Positions 25,129-36,774 of a stretch of DNA of 64,000 nt are shown in pieces. The notes below the pieces were generated by a model that searched no databases, had not been told where the DNA came from, and saw only the letters and a list, made by a program, of their open reading frames with translations. Both the position numbers and the translations under genes were made by a program. Every line of letters begins with the position of its first letter. Within the stretch, counting starts at the first letter, position 1. Source of the DNA: Chondrilla cf. caribensis (lineage: Eukaryota; Porifera; Demospongiae; Chondrillida; Chondrillidae); the NCBI GenBank assembly GCA_964020155.1, contig OZ026547.1, forward strand, positions 2,656,131 through 2,720,130. The letters are read 5' to 3'.

Positions 25129-25136
25129 TATAAAAG
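25129..25136 (+). promoter_or_regulatory. TATA box of FReD-5
   Basis: TATAAAAG, 97 bp before the ATG. Confidence 0.85.
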
Positions 25137-25225
25137 AACACCACTCAACACACAGAATCAACAAGAGAGATCAAGGAGAAAGAGAACACTGATTAAAGAG
25201 AACGTTACAGCTCAGGAACAAGAAC

Positions 25226-26115
25226 ATGATCAATTTTAGTCGCAGATCAACAACTATTGCCATACTTCTACTAGCTACTACAGCATATGGCCAATGTGAG
25301 TACATATAAACAGTATACATACCTCAATGTCTGGATTATACACATTTGTATGGATGTTTGTGTAGCACCTCACTCACTACACAACACACACAATTTAATA
25401 TAGGACCACACATAATATAGTGACTACTCTATCCTACATACTTACCGGGTATATTTGCACAGGTCCCTCAACGCCTGTTAAAGAATGCAGAGAGGCCTAT
25501 CTTAAAGGATGTAGACAAGATGGAGTCTACACTATTGACCCTGGATGTGGAAAACCATTTAACGTCTACTGTGATATGAAGAATGGAGGGTGGACTGTCT
25601 TCCAGAGAAGAAGAGACGGATCTGAGGATTTCTACAGAGGATGGACAGACTATGTCGCGGGATTTGGGAACCTCAAGAGAGAATTCTGGCTTGGACTGGA
25701 CCATATACACTGCTTGACCTCAGCAGCACCGAGAACAGAACTAAGAGTCGATTTAGCAGATTTCCAAGGGAACTACAAATATGCTCAATATTCCTTCTTT
25801 TCTGTTAGCAACAGACACACAAACTACACACTAAACATAGCAGGTTATACGGGAACTGCTGGAGATTCCTTCATATCGTTGCATAGTATCAATGGTATGC
25901 AGTTTAGCACTAAAGATAGAGACAATGATCAGAATGGTGGGAACTGTGCTACTTATTACCAAGGAGCATGGTGGTACAAATCTTGTACTTACTCCAACCT
26001 AAATGGTGTGTATCGTAGTGGACTGGTTGGTCATCAAGGAATACGGTGGTACCACTTCCACAACAATGACATTTCTCTGAAGTTTGCTCAAATGAAGTTA
26101 CGCTTTCGAGACTGA
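25226..26115 (+). CDS. FReD-5, secreted fibrinogen-related protein (class II)
   Basis: Exons 25226-25295 and 25463-26115; 240 residues, identical in sequence to FReD-4. Promoter, 5' leader (one substitution), intron and 3' flank are also duplicated. If the duplication is real, the copy raises dosage of one product rather than adding a new specificity. Confidence 0.92.
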
Positions 26116-27050
26116 TACAACAACCAATGGTCTTAAACACACTGTGTGCAATCATAGGATTAATGGAAGCACACACAATAACTAACTCTACACATACACT
26201 AACATTACGTAGATTGGCTTATATTTACCACATGTGCTATGATCAATGATGTAATCCTTTGATGTGTGAATTTAATAATGTGATTCATTACAGGAAGTGA
26301 TAATGTGGGAATTGGAACATGATTTGTAACAATAATAATATCATTATGCAATTATGGGGACACAAGGACAGTCACTGACATATATAATGACCAGTCTCAA
26401 GGATGAGTGAATTTATGTGTCATACTACCCAAGTGACCATGTCTTAACCAGTAGAGCATCCGTTGATATCATAAACATTTAATGATTACATCAGCTAAAT
26501 GATTAGAAACTTCTTACAATGGCTAAGGCTTTGTAGCTATACAAGTGTGTTGCTTCTATAGCAACAGATGCTATACAGTTGTAAGATAGGCATTTCCCCC
26601 ACTCTATGCACTACTTCACATACGTACATACTTCTTAGGAGACAGGAGGTACAGAATTTGGAATGTTACAAGACTACACTCACACAAACAGAAACTATAC
26701 AAAATACAATAACAACATTAGAGGAGACATTAACACATTAAGAAGTCTGACACATCACAAGTGATATTATTGTAAACATCACTAAACTACATATCCTTCT
26801 AATATGTATGTACGTGTGCAAGTCATATCTACTTAATTTGTCTAATTGATTGTGGAAGTCTATAAACATCTCATGATTGTTGATCTGGTGTGATTGGTAT
26901 TGTCATGTGACTTGCCTTAGTGTACAACTGGACAAGCCTGTTAGACAATCAGGTAATCCCATGTACAGCCAAGCAGACCTGTTGACCAAGTGGTTGAATA
27001 CATCACAACAGACAGACAGGGTCACTACACCACAACAATGACAATATAAC

Positions 27051-27091
27051 TTGGGCAGTATATTATGCACAACGCATAATATACTGCCCAA
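27051..27091. repeat. Perfect hairpin, unit 3 copy
   Basis: Same 18-nt-arm inverted repeat as 22797-22837. Confidence 0.85.
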
Positions 27092-27293
27092 TCAAGCACT
27101 ACTGCACCTATAAACACAGCTCTCAATTCAGAACACACGAACGACTTCACAAATGTTGTGCTTTAAATAGCACCATTTCCATGCTTACTGATTGGGATGG
27201 TTCACCTAGTCTTGTGCAGCCTGACCCATTCTGACTCATTTTTACATGCAACTTTTAAATTGGGGCTTTGTTTCAGTGCATTAAAGGTGAACA

Positions 27294-27527
27294 GTACCAA
27301 CCTGAGGTATATGTACACACAATATTACCAACCTGAGGTACATGTACACACAATACTACCAACCTGAGGTACATGTACACACAATACTACCAACCTGAGG
27401 TACATGTACACACAATACTACCAACCTGCGGTACATGTACACACAATACCACCAACCTGAGGTACATGTACACACAATACTACCAACCTGAGGTACATGT
27501 ACATACACAATACTACCAAACTGAGGT

Positions 27528-27595
<68 letters not shown>

Positions 27596-27607
27596 GCACG
27601 CACGCAT

Positions 27608-27646
<39 letters not shown>

Positions 27647-27700
27647 CAACACGCACGCGCATGCACACATATATTAATATATATATATATATATATATTG
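27294..27700. repeat. 31-bp minisatellite plus (CA)n and (TA)n, unit 3 copy
   Basis: Same composition and copy number as 23040-23445, including identical CGCACGCACGCATGC interruptions. Confidence 0.92.
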
Positions 27701-29040
27701 CTGTGCCCTCATCATTTCCTCTAAGGATGATTTGGTAGACACTAGTTATCCACAACAATTCATCAACATTCATTACTTGGTTTCTGTGGATTAGTATGGA
27801 TTCCTATACCTTATGTAGAACTCTATACAACTTTGTATAACACAAACCTGTACATACTAACATTCCTGACAATCTCACTAAGAGCCAGTTTAGCTTCCAT
27901 TAGTGCAAAACTCATTCAATACTAGTTAAACTAACATACAACCTGTAGCACTATGGTGTTGCTGTACACCTACCCAGCATTGCACATTTATATACACAGA
28001 ATAACTGCTATAGTCCATACCTATTATTAGCTACATACTGTCTGCCTTAGTACATACTCAGTTAATAGCTATCATGTAGGTGAATACATTGTGAGGATAA
28101 CCATAATTTACCCACTGTGTATACTTTACACGATCAATTTAGAACACTTCATAAACAGCACACTAGTGACGGCACAGGAGGCTACAGGGTTGTAGGTCAG
28201 GAGCTTAATTAAGGTTGTTGGGTTAGACAGTTGACAACCTTGTACCAACGTATTGAAATGGGAACAGCACAACAGTGACGGCACAGAAAACAACCAGGTG
28301 CGCGAGGTGATGTAAACGTTTGCATAATGATGAATTGTATACAGGTGACCTGGAAGGAATTTACATTGTCTTTATTTTACAATGACTGTTACATGTACAG
28401 TAATAGTACATGTGTTATTGAATATCAGGCTATTGTTCAAGAGAACAGCGGAAGATAACTTACTGTAGGTACATAATATGTAATAATATGTACTTATTGA
28501 ATTGTGATATTAACAACAATTATATTTCATGTCACTTTTTGCTAGTATGAGATGGGCTGGATCAGTGCCTTGAGACTCGAGTCATTGCAGTAAAATGTCC
28601 AGGGCCCTTCACGAGGTGTGACGGAATGTGCGGATATGGGGTGTCTGGATAAGAGGAGTTTGAATGTATATTCAATTGGAGAGAAACTGTTACATTTAAT
28701 TCAAAGATACCAGGAATCCATTCCCAGATGATAATAATAGGATTGTTATTATGTACTTAAGACTCCTGTGTGATTTACAATAGTAAGGCAAAAATATACA
28801 TACATGCAATGTACAGCATTGTGTCCATGGTGTACAGAAACATGTACTTAGTGCAGCATAGGCAGAATGACTTCAGTTAACTACACATAAACTAACATTA
28901 TACCATAATATCTACCAACTACAAGTGACGTAGTGTCTATCATGGTACATGCTCAGTCAATAGCACCATGTAGGTACATCATGAGAACAACCACGGTTGA
29001 GCCACTGTCTGTGCTTTACATGATCAATTCAGAACGCTAC
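27701..29040. repeat. Class II tandem unit 4, truncated, no gene
   Basis: Starts as a copy of unit 3 and is identical to it up to about 27840, then continues as a more diverged copy of the unit's first ~1.3 kb (TGTAGGTCAGGAGCTTAATT, TGACAACCTTGTACCAACG, AGGCAGAATGAC). It ends near GATCAATTCAGAACGCTACG before the promoter and FReD exons, so the array ends with a gene-less unit. Confidence 0.8.
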
Positions 29041-30560
29041 GTAAGCAGTGAATTAGTGATGGTATGGAGGAGGCAATGAAGAGGTGACACAAGTGTACAT
29101 GTGCATTGGCATATTCTGTGCATAGCTTGTTGTTTGGTGTTACAATGCATTTACAACATCACCCTTGGTTACTAGTTCATCTTGCTAATATACATGGCAA
29201 ATTTGTATTTGTAACGAATGTAAAGGTTATGCTATAAATTTAATAGTGCTACTGTGAAGGATTTGAAGCTTGTCCATAATATTATATACACTTATGAGAA
29301 TATGCTCTGGTACATTGTGCAATGCATGTGAATGCTATCTTGACAGGTATGAGATTTGGGGGATTTGTTGGATCTGATTCTTTTCATTGAGGTATATATT
29401 GTGTTCTCATTGATTAAAATCATTTCCATTAACAATATTATATAATGATTATTATTAATAAGTTCCATTGATGACAATATATTAACAGAAGTGACTCTCT
29501 TTCTATCACACACTTCCCGTGGTATTGTAAAATTAGATCTAGGATGTATGCATATTGTATATTATTTTATTGTAATTAATCTAATTACACATGATATCGT
29601 TATGTACATTACCATATTGTCCCAACCTAACCACAACTTTGTATAATACAAAGCGGAATAATCTTGACATTTGAGCTTGTAGCAAGGTTATACAGGAGTA
29701 CGTTCAAAGTTATTGCAGAAAACATTTCTACAGTGTTTGAAACACTCAGTCTTAGACTACTACAATGGAACTACTTAAGTATAATCATTCATTACAAAAT
29801 GCACTTGAAACATTTTCTACTCATTAATATTTATTAGCAGCTGCATGAAGCATCCCCTACATTATCTTCATTTCAACTTCTGATATGCTACGCTCATCCG
29901 ATATATATATATTCTATTAGGTTGCCAGCTGAGTAACTGGGTGATAACTAATTTGTCTACGGATTGCGATTATTAGATATAGTGTAATATTGATGTGAAC
30001 TTAAGAACAATGGCTTTGATGAAAGTAAAAATTTAAGCGACGGTTCTTTTAACCTAAAACCACCCAAGTAAATTGAACACGGGGACGGCAGCCTCATGAG
30101 TTTTTAATGAACATAACCAGTTTCTGTTCCTTTCAATCACCTTTGAGACACAACAATCCATAACAACCAGTATCCGTCATTTATTCCATTGGTGAAGTAC
30201 CAGCAGTTGAGTTGACCACAGTCATACTGAACACTTGGACAATAGGTACTACTGCGACAGTTACATTTCTTTGTGAAGTGCATGTTAGCATGAAATGATT
30301 TAATACATATATACACAATGTAAAATACAATGCATCTTTTCCTAAGTTGCCATTTTCACGACTTGGAAATGATTGGACCTTGTAATAAGTCTATGATAGA
30401 TTGGATGTGCATGAGATAATTGACAAAGACATACTACAATATACTCAATAGATGATCATATTAATATTGTGATTAGTAGTGAAGGAGGGCATTGTTACCT
30501 GTAGTAGTTATTATGTAATCCTATGATATCTAAATATAGCTCAAAATAAACCATATACAG
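29041..30560. other. Gene-poor interval
   Basis: No gene recognised. 30090-30240 (AACCAGTTTCTGTTCCTTTC, AATCACCTTTGAGACACAAC, GAAGTACCAGCAGTTGAGTT) is repeated at 61545-61665. A 73-codon minus-strand ORF at 29292-29513 has no recognisable features. Confidence 0.5.
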
Positions 30561-30659
30561 ATGACCATAAAAGGAAGAGGAACTGCATCATTTTGAAGGT
30601 TTATCCAAATATGGTCTCCTTATGACCCACACGCCCACACACTTCTGCAGGGGTTGGGT

Positions 30660-30667
30660 TATAAAAG
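30660..30667 (+). promoter_or_regulatory. TATA box of FReD-6
   Basis: TATAAAAG, 123 bp before the ATG. Upstream sequence (GACCATAAAAGGA, AATATGGTCTCCTTATGACCC, CACACTTCTGCAG) matches that upstream of FReD-8 (52855-52935) but not FReD-1 or -2, so FReD-6 and FReD-8 share the more distal promoter. Confidence 0.85.
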
Positions 30668-30782
30668 AAGAGAAGTGACCACCTACAACAACACAAACAG
30701 CTCAAAGGGAGAAAGACAACAAGTGGACAAGATATCAACCTGCATTGGAGGTCACTGCAGTTACTTCAACTACTGACACAAG

Positions 30783-31676
30783 ATGACAATGGAGAATTTA
30801 CTCACACCAGTCGTCCTCACTATTGGATTCATCCTAGCTGGAACACACACCACAAATGCACAATGTGAGTTCAATCATACGTTTATACACTACACACTAG
30901 GACACTGGGATAGTAGTGGAATGGGACATATTGGATGAGTACACGAGAACAAGTTGAAGGAATAGGATGTGTTCTTAATCTGATAATCAGTTCATAGCAA
31001 TCAATGGATTAATTGATTAATCCTCAGAAGTAAAGTTGGTGTAATTAACTTACTTAATAGGCCATACACCTAATAGACTTGATGTACAATGTTTACAGTC
31101 CTTTGTTCAAATACTTCTCATATACTCTCAAAGTACAATTCGAATTCCATTGAGTGAAGATTGTGGGTTATAAGGTGGGAAGGGTGCTTTATACTCAATT
31201 ACCTCCAGTGATTACACTAAAACACTAGGATACTGGGACAGTAGTGGAATGGGAGATATTGGATGTGTACATACACATGTTTTTAATTAATTATTAGTCC
31301 ACAGTAATCAACTGAATAATCTAATAGTATTAATCATTGAAGTAATTATGTTGGTACAACTGGGAGTCACTCCCACATTATTAGGCCATGCACCTAATAG
31401 GATTTGTATGTAATATTCAGAGTCTTTTTTGTGCAATATTTAGAGAATTATTTATTAATAAGTACTCTCAAATCACACATCAAGTACATCAAGAGAAGGG
31501 TATGGGTAATAAGATGTGGGTGGTTTCCTGTTATACTCAATTACTTCTTGTGATTAATTAATATGTTTGCACCACAAATGATAATCAGATTTGATGTAGA
31601 CCCATCAATCAACCTAACACTAGGAAGAACAGATTATGTACACATGAATATAGCAACATTACAATCATCACACACA

Positions 31677-31714
<38 letters not shown>

Positions 31715-32779
31715 CACGATGTATATGTTTACAGTACAGAGTGGAGTGGAGATATGGAACACAATACCACATTTATTGTGACACTTAATAGAGTGACACC
31801 TAATAGGCTTGGTGTGTAGAGTCCTTTCCTATTTAGTACTGTCGAATCACACATCACAGCATATGAAGGGTATTGACAATAAGGTTTGGATGATTTCTTG
31901 TTATATTCAATTACTTCCTCTGATTGATTAATTTCTTAGCTCCACTAATGATAATCAGACTTGACATATTATATTATATTAAATGATCCACTAACCACAC
32001 ACACACAAGATGTACACATTTACAGTACAGAGTGGAGTGCAGATATGGAACACACACACACTTTATACTATGTGTACATGCACACTGGTTACTGGAGGTT
32101 TTATCTGAATTGGATCATTGCTACAGGTAACCCTGGAAACCCCATACCTCGTGACTGTAAGGAGATCTATCAGAGAGGATGTACTCAAGATGGAGTCTAC
32201 ACTATTGACCCTGGATGTATGACACCCTTCCAAGTCTACTGTGACATGCGCAATGGACAGTGGATCGTGTTCCAGAGGAGGAGAAATGGACAGGAAAACT
32301 TCAATAGAAATTGGAAGGAATACAAAAATGGGTTTGGGAGCTTGAAGTGGGAGTTTTGATTGGGAAATGAGAAGATCCACTGTCTCACCTTTGCTACTTG
32401 TCGTAACGAACTCAGAATCGATATGGGGGATAACACGGGAAGAAAGGCTCATGCCATTTATGACTATTTCGCTATAGAGAGTGAGCGGACCAAGTACACG
32501 CTTCGTCTTGGAGCATACACTGGAACAGCTAGTGATCAGATGAAGGGGGCATGTTCGCCAGCTGGTAACCTTGATGGCATGCCATTCACAACACCTGACT
32601 GGGATAATGATGAAGCTTCAGGAAACTGCGCTCAGATCTACAGTGCAGGATGGTGGTACAACAACTGTCAATGTGCGGTATTGAACAGACCATACAACAG
32701 CAATAATTACATGTATCGTTGGTACACATTCTCCTCCACTCTCAAGTGTAGTGAAATGAAGCTTCGTTCCAGAGACTAA
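30783..32779 (+). pseudogene. FReD-6, class I gene with in-frame TGA and expanded intron
   Basis: Exon 1 is 30783-30864 and exon 2 is 32127-32779, with GTGAGT donor and GCTACAG acceptor. The signal exon is intact. Exon 2 is open from start to stop except for TGA at 32357-32359, where the conserved Trp of the (F)WLGL motif would be TGG. Past it the frame continues unchanged through IHCLTF, ELRIDM, the NCAQ and GWWYNNC motifs to MKLRSRD. The calcium-loop motif reads DWDND instead of DRDND. The N-terminal part of the domain (TIDPGC, VYCDM) is like class II while the end is class I. The intron is 1262 bp, ten times that of its paralogues. Probably a pseudogene by one nonsense change; readthrough or a base-call error is possible. 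Confidence 0.85.
30890..32000. repeat. Tandemly duplicated sequence within the FReD-6 intron
   Basis: Two clear and one partial copy of a ~330-bp segment starting ACTAGGA(C/T)ACTGGGA(T/C)AGTAGTGGAATGGGA and containing AGGCCATACACCTAATAG or AGGCCATGCACCTAATAG. The repeated part is the first ~40 bp of the normal intron plus extra sequence, so the intron grew by local duplication. A short (CA)n lies at 31668-31710. Confidence 0.75.
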
Positions 32780-33066
32780 CACATCAAACAACATTATATA
32801 CTCACTAGTAGTGTGTGAACTAGGAACTTGAGAAACACATACAATTTACTAGGTCATGAACACTCAGTTAGATTGTAAACATGGTTGATGCTACAATAAT
32901 AATATTCAATACAAATTCAAGTCTTTTCGCTATGTATGTTGGGATATATTAATAAATATTAATTTTAGTGTATACTAAATCATAGTGAATATATCTTCAC
33001 AACACAAAATACAGTGTAACAGTAAAAATACATAATGTTAAAAGGTCACATGTACACACAATGAAC

Positions 33067-33079
33067 AATATTTACGTAC
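33067..33079. repeat. Left target-site duplication of the Penelope-like element
   Basis: AATATTTACGTAC, repeated at 35648-35660 immediately right of the element. Confidence 0.8.
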
Positions 33080-33189
33080 GATCGTAGAAATTATTCGACA
33101 TGCATATGCTGGATCGATTAAGATATGTTTTTATCTTTGGACAGATAACGCAGGTCGCGATTTTTCATCAAAAAAAAACAATTATTCAA

Positions 33190-35469
33190 TTGTACAACAT
33201 CACCCCTAAAGGACTTCGCCTCAATTTCCCAGTAAGATCGTACGAAGCCAACAGAATAAAACAACGAGCCGAACACGCACTATTGAACGAGAGAATACGC
33301 AACGCGGTACGGACGAGGAGACAACTTACCACCAATTCGCAGAGGTTGAGAGAAGAGATTCTGGAACAGGTGGATGAGGAAGGCTATGAAGTTATAATGG
33401 AACTGGTCGACCACTGTAGAAAGAAGATTTTCGAAGACACTAAGACGATACAGCAAGAAAAGTTCAGACGACTACAAGAAGCCAGCAACCGCTCGACCCT
33501 GACGACAAACGGAGGGCTGAATGCCGAGAAAACCGTAAGGAACCTCAGCAAACGTCCTTTGTCACCGGAAGAGACGAGTGTGCTGGCTCTTGGTCTCAAC
33601 TTTTCTGTTACACCAAGATCACTTCCGGTTGTCGACGTCATCACAGTACTAGAAGATACAGCCACGCAGCTACCACAAAAGGAAGCAGAAGAGTTCAGAG
33701 TACAAACAAAAAGATGCATAGAGAAATCTAAGGTTCCCAAGTCAAATCTGAACAGAGATATGAGATCAGCCCTGAAGAACCTGAGACAAGATGATTCCAT
33801 AGTGATATTACCTGCAGACAAAGGGAATGTGACTGTTGTGATGAACAAAGATGACTACAAAGAAAAGATGCACGAAGTCCTGCAGGAAGGCGAGTACAGG
33901 AAAGTTTCTGCTGATCCTACAGCTAGAGTGGAGAAATCCGTGAATGATGAACTTACACGCCTTTTCCAATCGGGCGAGATTAACAAGATTGTTTATGACC
34001 AATTACGTACCACCCATAGTGTCATACCACAACTGTATGGTCTACCGAAAATTCACAAAGAGAACACACCCCTGCGACCCATAGTCTCATGTATTGGATC
34101 TCCCACATACAAAGTTGCAAAGAGCCTGACACGAATCATCTCAACCCTGACAGGGAGGACTTCATCCTTTGTCAGGGATTCGGGGGACTTCGTCCAGAAG
34201 ATTCAAAATTTTCAGATGAGCAGTGATGACAGGTTAGTTAGTTTTGATGTGAAATCTCTGTTTACCAAGGTACCAATTGAAGAAGCTCTGGAAGTTATCG
34301 GCCAAAAACTGGAAATCATGTGACAATCCACCTGACACAACATTGTCAATCCCCATGATCAAGAGACTACTCAGAATATGCCTCACCTCAACCTACTTCA
34401 TGTAGAATGATGAGTATTATGAACAGACTGATGGTGCAGCCATGGGCAACCCATTGTCCCCAATTGTTGCAAACATCTACATGGAGTACTTCGAGGAGAT
34501 GGCCCTACAGAGAGCTGTGGTGAGACCCAAGAAGTGGCTACGTTATGTGGATGACACCTTTGTAATCTGGAATGGGAAAATGGATGAATTGAGTGTGTTT
34601 CACCAGCACCTTAATTCCTTGAGACCCAGCATCCAGTTCACAATGGAGGAAGAAAGTGATGTTCAACTACCATTCCTGAATGTTTTAGTCAAGAAGGATG
34701 ACTGTAGACTGATCACATCAATCTACAGGAAGAGGACATACACTGACCGCTACATCCACTATACATCTGACCATCACCCCAGGATAAAGCATGGAGTTAT
34801 ACAATGTTTGATGAAAAGAACACAAAAGATTTGCATGACTACTGAGGACTAGAAGAAGAGAGGAAACACCTATGAACAGTTTTCCAAAAGAATGGTTATC
34901 CAGAGAAAGTAATTGAAAGGGGACTACAGAAAGCTACAACAACACACAACACCAGTGAGGACAGGGAGAATGAGGGAGAAGACAGAAGAAGACCACTCTG
35001 CATACTACCTTATATCAGAGGAATGGCAGAGAGACTGGCAAGAATTTGCACACGTAAAGGAGCGAGACCTGTGTTCAGACATATGGCAACGTTGCGAACA
35101 GTACTCACCCACGTGAAAGGGAAACACAGAAATGCGGACAAAGGAATTGTCTACCAGATTCCCTGTGGTGATTGCGAGAAGTCATACATTGGGGAGACTG
35201 GTAGACCATTCATAGTGAAGATGAATGAGCATCGACGTGCGGTGAAAAATGAGGACATGAGGAACGCCAATGCTGTACATAGCATAAAAGAGAGCCACAG
35301 CATTGCCTGGGAAAATGCCAGAATCATTGACAGGGAACAGAACTGGAAAAAGAGGAGGATCAAGGAGAGCCTGTACATCAGGAACAAGGATAACTACAAC
35401 CTTGACTCAGGGTTAGCCCTGAGTCATGTGTGGGATCCCCTGATTGGACAGGCATCATGCATGTTTTGA
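33190..35469 (+). pseudogene. Reverse transcriptase / GIY-YIG protein of the Penelope-like element
   Basis: Open from about 33190 to the TGA at 34321-34323, then in another frame from ~34325, then in a third segment to 35469. Recognisable in order: an amino-terminal region rich in basic residues, RT motifs with ILPADKGN (~33808), YGLPKIHK (~34036), RPIVS, SFDVKSLFT (~34240), GNPLSPI (34445), the catalytic YVDD (34544-34555), and the endonuclease GIVYQIPCG (35143) with YIGETGR (35184). Lesions: a frameshift near 34317-34325, stops at 34403-34405, 34850-34852 and 34910-34912, and a second frameshift between about 34940 and 35000. An enzyme that copies element RNA into chromosomes in intact relatives; nonfunctional here. 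Confidence 0.88.
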
Positions 35470-35540
35470 TCCCATTGGTTAATTTTTCCATCCACTCACT
35501 TACTCACTCACATTTGTTCAATCAATTTAGTTTAGTTGTG

Positions 35541-35578
35541 TGTACCTGAAGAAGCCCAAGTGGGCGAAACGTTGTACA
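35541..35578 (+). ncRNA. Hammerhead-ribozyme-like motif in the Penelope-like element
   Basis: The order of parts matches a minimal type I hammerhead: stem I strand TGTAC, core CTGAAGA, one extra A, stem II GCCC/GGGC with AAGT loop, core GAAAC, then GTT (cleavage would follow this) and stem I strand GTACA. Stem III would be just AC/GT, as in dimer-active versions known from Penelope-like elements. The unpaired A before stem II departs from the consensus, so self-cleavage is uncertain. Confidence 0.6.
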
Positions 35579-35660
35579 ATTGAATAATTGTTTTTTTGAT
35601 GAAAAATCGTGACATGCGTTATCTGTCCAAAGATAAAAACATATCTTAATATTTACGTAC

Positions 35661-36590
35661 ATCTGAACTTACAACAGGAAGTACTATTGCCAAGAAGAGG
35701 ATACTTCCTGTTTTATATGTTGGTCATGTGACTGTCACATGATACCCGTCAAGCATGGGTCATGTGATTGTCACATGACATGTCTGTTTTATGGTAAAAT
35801 TGCTGTGCAATACATTGGTCATGCGACTGTCACATGAGAAAATTAAACTTTATAGTAGTAGTATATACATTCATAAAACATCAAAAACAACAACATTAAA
35901 AATATTAACGACAAATGACAATTCTTGTGGAAATTATTGGTGGACAGGTGAATAAGGCCAGTAGGTGAGAGGGTGTGGTACAATACTGATCCTCACAAAC
36001 TGAACTGACATTAGGTACAAACACTCTCTGGAGACAGCATCATGAAGAAATGATCAAAAACATACAGATTGGTCTGAATATGTGTGCTCATGTGTATTTA
36101 CATGAAAATAACATGGCCTCTGTGTACAGGTATGCATAGGCAGTCTCCAAACACATGTACCTAAACCAGGAAAGGTTCACATGTACAAGTTCCCTTACAT
36201 GTGCACATGTGACCAGTACATCAGTATAACAGGGAAATGAAAGAAAACTAAATGGGACATATGTGGTTCATGTTAATTGTAACTTTAAGTTGAGAATATC
36301 AATTTTCAATAATTAATTTTGTAGACATAATAAAAGACTAACACTAATATTCGACAAAGAATATAATGAAGTTCAGATTGACAGACAACACAACACTCTA
36401 TATATTACCAAATTTCGGACATAATACTCTGAGGTCTATAAAAGATCCTGTAACTACTGAGGACAGTGAGAGATGACCATAAAAGGAGAAAAATTAGAAT
36501 CCAAATGAGTAAATATGAAAACTATTGGCCAGGTATGAGACTTCCATTGCACAGGTGTTCAACAAAATGGCTGTGGAGAGAAGCTGATCG
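35661..36590. other. Non-coding interval with GTCATGTGAC motifs
   Basis: 35715-35840 has three near-palindromic motifs of the form GGTCATGTGACTGTCACATGA, also found downstream of the other class I genes; this is the displaced 3' flank of FReD-6. 36455-36500 (GACAGTGAGAGATGACCATA) matches the distal promoter of FReD-8 at 52838-52880 but is not followed by a gene. Nothing else recognised. Confidence 0.55.
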
Positions 36591-36621
36591 GTTAGATATC
36601 CCCACTCACTCCATCACTCAC

Positions 36622-36774
36622 TGAGCACAAATATGTTGCTGTTGGTGAGGGAGTCTGGGAGGTAGTAGAACTTGGGGATCACTTCTCGGATGCCATTTCT
36701 GTCCTTGCCCGAAGCTGACCTCCAAGCTTTGAAATGCTGTTGAATGCTCTATCGGCTTTGTCAAAATAGCCATC
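36622..36774 (-). pseudogene. BEACH-domain exon relic (WDFY3 type), third of three
   Basis: Minus strand, acceptor TCGTAG at 36780-36775 and GTGAGT donor at 36621. It encodes the BEACH segment DGYFDKADRAFNSIS, then in a shifted frame KAWRSAS...IREVIPKFYYLPDSLTNSN, corresponding to the family motif VKELIPEFFYLPEFL. A single missing nucleotide near 36732 (in TTTCAAAGCTTGG) separates the two frames. Residue pattern is closest to WDFY3/ALFY among BEACH proteins I know. A one-base error could produce the break. Confidence 0.7.

Larger units (their letters stand above)
23451..27700. repeat. Class II tandem unit 3
   Basis: Near-exact copy of unit 2. By eye I see very few differences: GTATAAGC vs GTATAAAC near 19341/23595, and CACGGATT vs CACTGATT near 20936/25190, plus a few at the unit start. 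Holds FReD-5. Confidence 0.9.
33080..35647 (+). mobile_element. Penelope-like retroelement, decayed
   Basis: A 2.57-kb insertion flanked by a 13-bp direct repeat. Inverted terminal repeats of ~80 bp lie at 33117-33198 and 35571-35650 (two mismatches and a poly(A) length change). Between them the + strand encodes a reverse transcriptase and a carboxy-terminal GIY-YIG endonuclease, the combination that defines Penelope-like elements. It lies ~0.3 kb downstream of FReD-6 in the same orientation. A hammerhead-like motif sits at 35541-35578. Multiple breaks show that this copy is inactive. Confidence 0.9.
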
